DNA of 64,000 nucleotides from Bosea vestrisii (GTDB taxonomy: Bacteria > Pseudomonadota > Alphaproteobacteria > Rhizobiales > Beijerinckiaceae). Positions 27,814 to 35,204 of the stretch are shown one piece after another. The position numbers were made by a program, and so were the translations under genes. The notes beneath the pieces were generated by a model. That model was not told the DNA's origin. It worked only from the letters and a program-made list of their open reading frames with translations, and searched no databases. Each line of letters opens with the position of its first letter. Position 1 is the first letter of the stretch. The DNA is taken from the NCBI RefSeq assembly GCF_030144325.1, contig NZ_CP126307.1, positions 2,418,001 to 2,482,000 of the forward strand. Reading direction: 5' to 3'.

Positions 27814-28599
27814 TCAGCGTCCCTTGAAGTTCGGCTTGCGCTTCTCGGCGAAGGCGAGCCGGCCTTCGGCATAGTCCTCGCTGTCGAAGCAGGCTTTCAC
27901 CAGCCTGTCGCAGAGAGCGAGATCGCGGTCCGCCTCGTCCTTCAGCGCCTCGTTCACGATCTGCTTGATCGCCGTCACGGTCAGCGGCGCATTGCCGGCA
28001 ATGGTGCGGGCATAGTCGGTGACATAAATTTCGAGCTCGGTTTGGGGAACGATGCGGTTGGCCAACCCCATGGCCCGCGCTTCCTCGGCATCGAACTGGC
28101 GGGCCGTGAAGAAGATCTCCTTGGCAAAGGAGGGCCGCACCACCTCCATCAGCCGTCGGATGCGGGCATAACCGTAGCCGAGGCCGAGCTTGGCAGCGGG
28201 AATGGCGAACTTAGCCGTCTCGCTGCAGATGCGCAGATCGCAACAGACCGCCAGGTTCGCGCCACCGCCGATGCAATAGCCCTGGATCATCGCGATGGTC
28301 GGCTTCTCGATGGCGCGCAGTGCGCTGTAGGTGCCCTCCGTCGCGTCCTCATAGCGCTTGACCGCCGCTTCCTGGGCGCGCTCGTCGTCGAATTTTGAGA
28401 TGTCTGCGCCGGAGACGAAGGATTTCTCGCCCGCCCCACGCACCACCACGACCCGCACCTCCGGATCGGCCCGGAAATCGGCGATGATCCTGATCGCAGC
28501 CTCCCACATCTCCAGCGAGACGGCGTTGTGGCGCTCAGGATTGTTGAAGACCAGCCAGCCGATACCATCGGCTTTGCGGGCGATCATCTTGTCGGTCAT
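27814..28599 (-). CDS. Second crotonase-superfamily protein lacking both hydratase glutamates
   Basis: 261 residues: GIGWLVFNNPERHNAVS, oxyanion holes KSFVSGADISKFDDER and YCIGGGANLAVCCDLRIC. As in its neighbour, the catalytic Glu sites of enoyl-CoA hydratase are replaced (GGGAN and FAIPAA). C-terminus EKRKPNFKGR. It is separated by only 14 bases from the other crotonase and 93 bases from the CoA-transferase gene, consistent with a shared transcript for a CoA-ester pathway. Confidence 0.88.
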   Translation of the reverse strand: MTDKMIARKADGIGWLVFNNPERHNAVSLEMWEAAIRIIADFRADPEVRVVVVRGAGEKSFVSGADISKFDDERAQEAAVKRYEDATEGTYSALRAIEKPTIAMIQGYCIGGGANLAVCCDLRICSETAKFAIPAAKLGLGYGYARIRRLMEVVRPSFAKEIFFTARQFDAEEARAMGLANRIVPQTELEIYVTDYARTIAGNAPLTVTAIKQIVNEALKDEADRDLALCDRLVKACFDSEDYAEGRLAFAEKRKPNFKGR

Positions 28600-28692
28600 C
28601 GATGAAAATCCTGACTGTGGTGGCTTCGGTTAGAGCGTTTTCGAGCGAAGTGGACACCGGTTCGCGTGAAGAAAACGCGGCAAAACAAGAGC

Positions 28693-29889
28693 CTAGATCG
28701 TGCCATTGGCGTGGAAGGCGGCGATCTCGGCAGGCGAGAAGCCGATCTCGCCCAGGATCTCGTCGGATTGCTCGCCCTGTTCCGGTGGCGGCACGCAAAT
28801 CGAGCTCGGCGTGTCGCTGAGCTGGACCGGCTGGCCCACAAGTGTGATGTCGCGAGCGAGCGCGGGCGAATGGATGCTCTGCGCAATTCCCACATGCTGG
28901 ACCTGCGGGTCGGCAAAGACCTCGTCGATGCTGTTGATCGGGCCGCAGGGAACGCCGACCTCGCTGAAGCGCGCGATCCAGTAGCTGCCATTCTGCGTCT
29001 TGAGGATCGCGTTGATCTCCTGACCCAGCGCGTCGCGGTTGCGGGAGCGCAGCGTCGCAGTGGCGTAATCCGGATGTGTGATCAGGTCGGCGCGGTCGAC
29101 CGAGCGGCAGAAGCGCTCCCAGATCGCCTGTCCGGTCGCGGCGATATTGATATGCCCGTCGGCCGTCTGGAAGACGCCGGTAGGGATGCTGGTCGGGTGG
29201 TTGTTGCCGGCCTGCTTGGGGACGTCGCCATCCATCAGCCAGCGCGCCGCCTGGAAATCGAGCATCGCAATCTGGGCCTGGAGCAGTGAGGTCTGGACCC
29301 ACTGGCCCTTGCCGGTTTCCTCGCGCGCCAGGAGCGCGACCATGATGCCGAGCGAGCAGTAAAGTCCGGCCGTCAGGTCGGCCACCGGGATGCCGACGCG
29401 CACCGGCCCCTGCCCGGGCAGGCCGGTGATCGACATCAACCCGCCAAGGCCCTGCGCGATCTGGTCGAAGCCGGGCCGCGCCGCATAGGGCCCGTCCTGC
29501 CCGAAGCCCGAAATGCTGGCATAGACGAGGCGCGGGTTGAGCGCGGCCAGCTGCTCATAGGCGATGCCAAGGCGATGCTTCACATCGGGGCGATAGTTCT
29601 CGACGATCACGTCGGCCTTTTCGACAAGCCTGTGCAGGATCGCCTTGCCCTCCTCCGATTTGAGATTGAGCGTCAGGCTGCGCTTGTTGCGATGCAGGTT
29701 CTGGAAATCGGGACCATGGCGCGGACCGCCCGGCCCTTCGCCCGGCTCAAGCTCCGGCGGCGTCTCGATCTTGATGACGTTCGCACCCCAGTCGGCGAGC
29801 TGACGCACAGCGGTCGGTCCGGACCTGACACGGGTGAGATCAAGCACTGTGAAGCGGGACAGTGCTCGTGAGGCGGGTTTGAAAGGCAT
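28693..29889 (-). CDS. CaiB/BaiF-type (class III) CoA-transferase
   Basis: 398 residues. Family motifs: LDLTRVRSGPTAVRQLADWGANVIKIE, LNLKSEEGKAILHRLVEKADVIVENYRPDV, GFGQDGPYAARPGFD and the catalytic Asp in GIPVADLTAGLY. It transfers CoA between carboxylic acids, here presumably activating the acid taken up by the divergent TctCBA transporter. ATG 29889 has GGAG six bases upstream. It heads the minus-strand CoA-transferase/crotonase/crotonase operon; twin palindromes lie 39-74 bases upstream. Confidence 0.92.
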   Translation of the reverse strand: MPFKPASRALSRFTVLDLTRVRSGPTAVRQLADWGANVIKIETPPELEPGEGPGGPRHGPDFQNLHRNKRSLTLNLKSEEGKAILHRLVEKADVIVENYRPDVKHRLGIAYEQLAALNPRLVYASISGFGQDGPYAARPGFDQIAQGLGGLMSITGLPGQGPVRVGIPVADLTAGLYCSLGIMVALLAREETGKGQWVQTSLLQAQIAMLDFQAARWLMDGDVPKQAGNNHPTSIPTGVFQTADGHINIAATGQAIWERFCRSVDRADLITHPDYATATLRSRNRDALGQEINAILKTQNGSYWIARFSEVGVPCGPINSIDEVFADPQVQHVGIAQSIHSPALARDITLVGQPVQLSDTPSSICVPPPEQGEQSDEILGEIGFSPAEIAAFHANGTI

Positions 29890-29927
29890 GGCCTTCTCCT
29901 TCGCCGCAACCTGCCGAGCAGGATGCA

Positions 29928-29963
29928 AACTGTCAACAATGTTTCGCCAACTGTTGACAGTTG
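29928..29963. promoter_or_regulatory. Two adjacent operator-like sites between the CoA-transferase and GntR genes
   Basis: A perfect palindrome CAACTG-TTGA-CAGTTG (29948-29963) and, 10 bases away, AACTGTCAACA (29928-29938), which equals one strand of the same sequence. Each contains a TTGACA, one on each strand, so bound protein would cover divergent -35 elements (plus strand TTGACA 29954-29959, 17 bases, AACGAT as -10). Strong candidate for the adjacent GntR regulator. Confidence 0.65.
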
Positions 29964-29988
29964 CGTTTTGCGGGTCAACGATCAGGCC

Positions 29989-30681
29989 ATGAACGACGTG
30001 ATGTCAGCCATCGCCCAGCGCCGCACGCAGACCTTGACCGATATCGTCCAGCACGAGATCGAGCGCATGATCCTGAGCGGCGAGCTTGAGGCCGGCGAGC
30101 GCATCAACGAGCAGGCGCTGGCTGTCCGCCTTGGCGTCAGCCGCGGGCCGATCCGCGAGGCGACGCGCGGGCTGGTCCGCTCCGGACTGCTCAACTCGGT
30201 CGTCAATCTCGGCGTGTTCGTCCGCCAGATTCCGGACGACGAGGCCAACGAGATCTACGATGTGCGCGCCGTCGTCTTCGGTTTCGTCTGCCAGAGACTG
30301 GCGGGGCTGATCACGCCGGAACAGCTCGCGGCGCTGTCGGGGCTGATCGCAGAGATGGACGACGCCATCGAGCGGGACGACGGGGCAAACTACTACCGCC
30401 TCAACCTCGCATTCCACGATGCCATCCTGGACTTCGCCGCTCATGGCCGCGCCAGGCAGACCTATGAAGCGCTGATCAAGGAGACCCATCTCCTGCGTCA
30501 GAGCGCGCTCAGCGCGGCGCCGCGCATGCGCGAATCCAATGCCGAGCACAAGGCGATCGTCGCGGCCATGGCTGCCGGCGATGCCGATCGCGCTCGCCTG
30601 CTCGCCGAAGATCACGCTCATGGCGGCAAGCGCCGCTGGCTGCTCTCGCGGCAGGAAGCTGAGGAGCGCAAGGAGACCTGA
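29989..30681 (+). CDS. GntR-family (FCD) regulator of the CoA-transferase/TTT locus
   Basis: About 230 residues. Winged helix at the start (RRTQTLTDIVQHEIERMILSGELEAGERINEQALAVRLGVSRGPIREATRGL) and an FCD effector domain (EIYDVRAVVFGFVCQRLAGLI, LNLAFHDAILDFA with metal-binding Asp/His positions, ESNAEHKAIVAAMAAGDADRARLLAEDHAHGG). ATG 29989 or 30004 are both possible. The twin palindromes just upstream and the flanking genes suggest it controls both the CoA-transferase operon and the transporter that follows after 57 bases. Confidence 0.9.
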   Translation: MNDVMSAIAQRRTQTLTDIVQHEIERMILSGELEAGERINEQALAVRLGVSRGPIREATRGLVRSGLLNSVVNLGVFVRQIPDDEANEIYDVRAVVFGFVCQRLAGLITPEQLAALSGLIAEMDDAIERDDGANYYRLNLAFHDAILDFAAHGRARQTYEALIKETHLLRQSALSAAPRMRESNAEHKAIVAAMAAGDADRARLLAEDHAHGGKRRWLLSRQEAEERKET

Positions 30682-30738
30682 ATACGAGACGGGAACGAGC
30701 CCGAATGGGCCGGCCCAGCAACGGAGGAGGAAACGACT

Positions 30739-31707
30739 ATGCCAGCACACCAGAAGACGTGCCTTGCGCTGGGCTTCGGCCTCGCTGTCCTGGCCGCGGG
30801 AGCAGTCCAGGCCCAGGAGGCGTTTCCGTCCAAGCCGATCGAGGTCGTCACCCATGCCGGTGTCGGCGGCGGCACGGACATCACCGCCCGCATGATGATG
30901 GTCCAGGCGCCCGCCGCCTTGAAGACCGAGCTCGTGGTCGCCAACAAGACCGGCGGCAGCGGATCGGCCTCGTTCGGATATGCCGCTTCCCGTCCCAAGG
31001 ACGGCCACACCATCATGCTGATCACGCAGACCCATCTGCTGACCTTGCTGCAAGGCAAGGGCGGGACGGTAAAGGTCGGCGATCTCGTCGGCATCGCCCG
31101 CGCCACCGAGGACCCGCAGGTCCTGATGGTCGGGGCTAACAGCCCCTACAAGACGGCGCAGGACTTCATCGCCGCCGCCAAGACCAAGTCCATGAAGTTC
31201 GGCACCACGCAGATCGGCAGCGTCGACCACATCGCCGTCGTCGGCTTCGCGGAGAAGGCCGGCCTCTGGAAGCCGATCGTCGTGCCCTTCCGCGGCGGCG
31301 GTGACATCGTCGTCAACCTCGTTGGCGGCAATCTCGACGGCGCGCTGCTGAACTACGCCGAAGCCGAATCGCAGATAAAGGCGAACGAGGTCCGGGCGCT
31401 GATCGTCTTCGCCAAGAGCAAGATGGACTCGCTGCCGCAGACCCCGACGGCAGCCGAGATCGGCATCCCGGCAGTCTATTCGACGACGCGCGGCTTCGCC
31501 GTCCTGAAAGGCACGCCGGAAGACCGGATCAAGCTGCTGGAAGAAGGCCTGGTCAAGTCGATGCAGGGCAAGATCTACCAGGATTACCTGAAGAGCTCTG
31601 GTCAGTCCGAGGGCAGCGTCGTTGGCCGCGCCGACTGGCAGGCGGAGATCGACGAATTCCTGAAAACCGGCGACGCCGCGCTGACCTCGCTTGGGATCAA
31701 GAAATGA
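30739..31707 (+). CDS. TTT transporter substrate-binding protein (TctC family)
   Basis: 322 residues with signal peptide (TCLALGFGLAVLAAGAVQAQE) and the TctC/Bug family start FPSKPIEVVTHAGVGGGTDITARMM. Bug-type proteins bind carboxylates in the periplasm. The stop overlaps the start of tctB (ATGATGA). It is part of a full TctCBA set, so this binding protein likely has its own membrane partners. Substrate: an organic acid not identifiable from sequence. Confidence 0.93.
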   Translation: MPAHQKTCLALGFGLAVLAAGAVQAQEAFPSKPIEVVTHAGVGGGTDITARMMMVQAPAALKTELVVANKTGGSGSASFGYAASRPKDGHTIMLITQTHLLTLLQGKGGTVKVGDLVGIARATEDPQVLMVGANSPYKTAQDFIAAAKTKSMKFGTTQIGSVDHIAVVGFAEKAGLWKPIVVPFRGGGDIVVNLVGGNLDGALLNYAEAESQIKANEVRALIVFAKSKMDSLPQTPTAAEIGIPAVYSTTRGFAVLKGTPEDRIKLLEEGLVKSMQGKIYQDYLKSSGQSEGSVVGRADWQAEIDEFLKTGDAALTSLGIKK

Positions 31708-32258
31708 TGACCCGGCAGCTTCCGTCGCCGGCAACCACGCTTGCAGCGTCGACGACGGAGGCTGGCGACGAAACATCCACCTCGGCCGGGCCCGTGCCTG
31801 ACCGTGTCCACCCGGATGTCGTGACCGGCCTCGTCATCATTGCGCTATGCCTCGCGGTCTGGGGCCTGACACTGGCCTTCGACGATGTGCCCGCGGCGAT
31901 CTCCACGGGCATGGGTCCGGCGACTTTTCCGCGGCTTGTGCTCGGCGTCATCATCGTACTGGCCTGCTGGCTTGCCCTGACCGCCAGCAGCCGCTGCCAG
32001 CCGGAGATCGAGGCGGTGCATCCGATGGTCTACGCCACGACGGCCGCGCTCGGCGGCGTGATGGCGGCCATGGCCATGTTCGGGATCCACGGCGCGGTCG
32101 TCGCATCCGTCATCGGCATCGGGCGTCTCTGGGGCGAGCGGCGGTTGCTGCTGCTGGCGACGATCGCCGTCGGCATGTCGCTCTCTCTCCATTTCGCCTT
32201 CGTGCGCGGCTTTGGCATCGGCCTGCCCCGCGGACTTCTCCAGACCTGGCTGAGCTGA
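31704..32258 (+). CDS. TTT transporter small membrane subunit (TctB)
   Basis: 184 residues. A hydrophilic N-terminal tail (about 40 residues, Thr/Ser-rich) precedes four membrane segments (VVTGLVIIALCLAVWGLTLA, FPRLVLGVIIVLACWLALTA, TTAALGGVMAAMAMFGIHG and LLLLATIAVGMSLSLHFAFV). This is the TctB pattern. It overlaps tctC by four bases and precedes tctA by 54. Confidence 0.88.
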   Translation: MMTRQLPSPATTLAASTTEAGDETSTSAGPVPDRVHPDVVTGLVIIALCLAVWGLTLAFDDVPAAISTGMGPATFPRLVLGVIIVLACWLALTASSRCQPEIEAVHPMVYATTAALGGVMAAMAMFGIHGAVVASVIGIGRLWGERRLLLLATIAVGMSLSLHFAFVRGFGIGLPRGLLQTWLS

Positions 32259-32312
32259 GCAGCCCGCGCATCGCGCCTGCCAGAGCGTTGCGCAACCTAC
32301 GACGAGGATCAG

Positions 32313-33818
32313 ATGGACGCTTTTCTCGCCGGCATGGCGATCCTCGCCGACCCCTACATGGTCGGCATCATCCTCGCGGGAACGGTGCTGGGCGTCATCG
32401 TCGGCGCGCTGCCCGGCCTCAGCGGCAGCACGACGGCGGCGCTTCTGCTGCCGATCACCATCACGATGAGCCCGGTTGCCAGCATCGCCTTTCTCGGCGC
32501 TATCTATTGCGCCGCCAATTTCGGCGGCTCGATCACTGCCATCCTGATCAACACGCCCGGTGATCCCTCAGCCTCGGCGACGGCCTATGACGGCTATCCG
32601 ATGGCGCGGCGCGGCGAAGCCGGGCGAGCCCTCGGCATGTCGACGATCGCCAGCGCGATCGGCGGCATTTTCAGCGTCTTCGTGCTGATCGTCGCGGCCC
32701 CGCTGCTGGCGAAGGCGGCCTACAGTTTCGGCCCTCCTGAATATTTCGCGCTCGCGATCTTCGGCCTGTCGATGCTGGCTGCCGTCGGCAGCTCGACGGG
32801 CCTCAAGAACCTGATGGTCGGAGCCTTCGGCGTGCTGCTGGCGACGATCGGGCTGGACCTGATGACAGGCGTCGACCGCTTCACCTTCGGCGTGCCGGAA
32901 CTGAGCGAGGGTCTCGGGCTGGTGCCGGTGCTCACCGGCCTGTTCGCGATCAGCGAATTGCTGGTGCAGGTCGGCCGACTGCAGATTATTCCCGAACGGC
33001 TCGGCCTCAGCGCGATGAAGCTGCCCTCCATGGCCGATTATCGCAAATGCGCCAAGGCGATCGGCCTGTCGAGCGTGCTGGGCACCTTCATCGGCATCCT
33101 GCCGGCGCTGGGAGCGACCACCGCCGCCCTGATCTCCTATAACGAGACCAGGCGCTGGTCGAAATACAAGGACGAGTTCGGCAAGGGCTCGATCGAGGGC
33201 ATCGCCGGCCCCGAGGCCGCCAACAACGCCGCCGTCGGCGGCAGCATGGTGCCCACGCTGGCGCTCGGCATCCCGGGCAGCGCGACAACGGCAATCATTC
33301 TCGCCGGCCTGATCGTGCAGGGCGTGCGGCCCGGCCCGCATCTGTTCAACGAGCAGCCGACCCTGCTTTATGCCGTCTTCGCCTCGATGCTGGCCTCGAA
33401 CCTGATCTATGTCGTCCTCGGCCTGTTCGCCGCCAAGCTCTTTGCCAGGATCACGTTGATCCCCGATGCCATCCTGTGGCCAGGCGTGCTGGTTTTCGCG
33501 ATCGTCGGCGCCTACGGCCCCAACCAGTCGCTGGTCGATGTCTGGGTCATGCTCAGCTTCGGCGTGATCGGCTATGTGATGCGCCGCTACGGATTCTCGC
33601 CGGCGCCGCTGGTGATGGGCCTGGTGCTCGGCACCATGGTCGAGGAGACGTTGAAGCAGTCCTTGCTGATCTTCGACCACAACTGGCTGCTGTTCTTTAC
33701 CCGGCCGATCGTGGTCGCCCTGTTCGTGGTGACGGCGTTGAGCGTGTGCGCGCCCTGGCTGGCGCGGGCAATCAGGGGCGCGACGAAATCGGCGCGCCTG
33801 CGTGCCGCCGAGAAATGA
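32313..33818 (+). CDS. TTT transporter large membrane subunit (TctA)
   Basis: 501 residues, about 12 membrane segments. The TctA signatures are clear: VGIILAGTVLGVIVGALPGLSGSTTAALLLPIT, AIYCAANFGGSITAILINTPGDPSA with the TctA core motif, and PEAANNAAVGGSMVPTLALGIPGSATTAIIL. It imports carboxylates with a cation gradient. Last gene of GntR-TctC-TctB-TctA. Confidence 0.95.
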   Translation: MDAFLAGMAILADPYMVGIILAGTVLGVIVGALPGLSGSTTAALLLPITITMSPVASIAFLGAIYCAANFGGSITAILINTPGDPSASATAYDGYPMARRGEAGRALGMSTIASAIGGIFSVFVLIVAAPLLAKAAYSFGPPEYFALAIFGLSMLAAVGSSTGLKNLMVGAFGVLLATIGLDLMTGVDRFTFGVPELSEGLGLVPVLTGLFAISELLVQVGRLQIIPERLGLSAMKLPSMADYRKCAKAIGLSSVLGTFIGILPALGATTAALISYNETRRWSKYKDEFGKGSIEGIAGPEAANNAAVGGSMVPTLALGIPGSATTAIILAGLIVQGVRPGPHLFNEQPTLLYAVFASMLASNLIYVVLGLFAAKLFARITLIPDAILWPGVLVFAIVGAYGPNQSLVDVWVMLSFGVIGYVMRRYGFSPAPLVMGLVLGTMVEETLKQSLLIFDHNWLLFFTRPIVVALFVVTALSVCAPWLARAIRGATKSARLRAAEK

Positions 33819-34133
33819 CCGCGTAGCGGCTGACGCCGGCCCAGGGCCGACAGTCGATCAGCCGGCGCAAAGTCTGTGCTGAGCCGCCAACTCCCTGCGG
33901 ACGAAGTTCGCAAGCTCGCCGCCTCGAATGCTTCTATTGCCATGCGGATCGCAGTGCAGGCGATCACTACGCATCGAATTGTTCGACGATCTACCGCTCG
34001 CTGATGAGCAGCCACGGCCGCGGCGCGCCCGGCATGATTCGAATGATTGACCTTTGCCGCCTCGAGCTTTGCTCGGTCGCAAATTCCCTCGTTGCCGAAG
34101 CAGCTGGGATCAGCTATCCAGCCTTCACGGTTT
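33819..34133. other. Gene-free stretch with a degenerate tRNA 3'-half copy
   Basis: No supported gene. On the minus strand, 34058-34021 reads as a 38-base match (32/38 identical by eye) to the 3' half of the tRNA-Arg gene just downstream but in the opposite orientation, including GGCAAAGGTCA, TTCGAATC and CGGGCGCGCC. A 42-codon plus-strand frame (33876-34004, GTG start) has no ribosome site and is not called. Confidence 0.6.
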
Positions 34134-34210
34134 GCGCCCGTAGCTCAGCTGGATAGAGCGTTGCCCTCCGAAGGCAAAGGTCACACGTTCGAATCGTGTC
34201 GGGCGCGCCA
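34134..34210 (+). tRNA. tRNA-Arg (anticodon CCG)
   Basis: 77 bases with a complete cloverleaf: acceptor GCGCCCG/CGGGCGC, D arm GCTC...GAGC, anticodon stem TTGCC/GGCAA around CTCCGAA (anticodon CCG), T arm ACACG-TTCGAAT-CGTGT, discriminator G and encoded CCA. It reads CGG codons. The 3' half has an inverted, degenerate copy about 75 bases upstream. Confidence 0.97.
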
Positions 34211-34241
34211 TTTCACAGTCGACGATTCGAACTGTCCTCGC

Positions 34242-34913
34242 TCAGCCCCTATGACCATTCAGCATGTAATCAGCCAGGCTGTAGCAATGGCTTGCCTGAT
34301 ACGCGTTCCGGCCCCGGTTCATGTGGGTCAGGTTGAACGCCCGGATGGCCCGCAACGCATCACGCGCCGCGAGGAATTTGCCGATCGAGGAGAAGCCCCG
34401 GACCTTGATGCCGAAAATGTCCTGGCCGCGGGGAAAAAAATAGCTGACATCTTCCGGCGTCATCACGCAGCGCTCGAGGAAAGCGTCATCCACCTGGCCC
34501 TGATCGAGCGAATGGTCCGTGGTGAAATCGGAAAGATGCACCAGAAATAGCGCGCGGATGCCCTCGCCGTCCGCATAGAGCGAGAAAAGCTCCATCCAGC
34601 TCGCATTGACGCGAACGAGCGCTTTGCCCGGAGTCGACGGCAGACAGGAAACAGACCAGTAATGCCGCTCGGTCCGGCGCGGGATCGGGATGCAGTCGCT
34701 GCCGTATCGGCGGAGAATGTCCAGGAGCTCATGCGCCTGCGGCCGGCGCAGCAGCTTCCCTAACCGCGCGACGTATTTGAGACGCAGTTCCAGGGACTCC
34801 GAGCGCTCGTCGGCGTCGCGCAGGGTCGTCTCGCCCTGCATCCAATCGCGCTGCTGCTGGAGATCCAGAAATCGACGCAGACCGGTGGTGCTTGGGCGGT
34901 GAGTCGCACTCAT
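34242..34913 (-). CDS. Unrecognised cytoplasmic protein
   Basis: 223 residues, no signal peptide or membrane segment. Helical N-terminus (LRRFLDLQQQRDWMQGETTLRDADERSESLELRLKYVARLGKLLRR), then IPIPRRTERHYWSVSCLPSTPGKALVRVNASWMELFSLY, which is suggestive of a PAS-like or ligand-binding fold but not diagnostic. It ends 32 bases from the tRNA gene on the opposite strand. The following 291 bases (34914-35204) contain no gene; they form the AT-rich leader of the aconitase gene. Confidence 0.6.
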   Translation of the reverse strand: MSATHRPSTTGLRRFLDLQQQRDWMQGETTLRDADERSESLELRLKYVARLGKLLRRPQAHELLDILRRYGSDCIPIPRRTERHYWSVSCLPSTPGKALVRVNASWMELFSLYADGEGIRALFLVHLSDFTTDHSLDQGQVDDAFLERCVMTPEDVSYFFPRGQDIFGIKVRGFSSIGKFLAARDALRAIRAFNLTHMNRGRNAYQASHCYSLADYMLNGHRG

Positions 34914-35204
34914 GTCGGCCCAGTCAGTTCGGATGGGCTATCGGCAATTCGATCGATAGACCGCTCGAATATCACAGTGCTCCAGGCAATAGGTAATTCT
35001 CAGTTTCATCTACATTGCGGCGCGAGTGTCGTTTGATCGGCGTCGTCCGCGTGCGTGATCGCGCCTGCGCGAGCGGGATTGGAGCGCGACACGCCGCTTC
35101 GTGCACCGCGATTGGGGTTTCACGAAGCCGGAGGTGGGAGGTGGGAGATAGCATTATCGTTGCCGTGTATTGCATTTTTTGTCGTTATTATACATACATC
35201 AGGC

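Noticed and set aside
33876..34004. 42-codon frame from GTG
   Set aside because: No ribosome site, no recognisable domain, and overlaps the region with the inverted tRNA fragment only by proximity.
35160..35204. Promoter of aconitase with -35 TTGCAT and -10 TATACA
   Set aside because: The spacing is 13 bases, too short; region is AT-rich but I cannot place the boxes.
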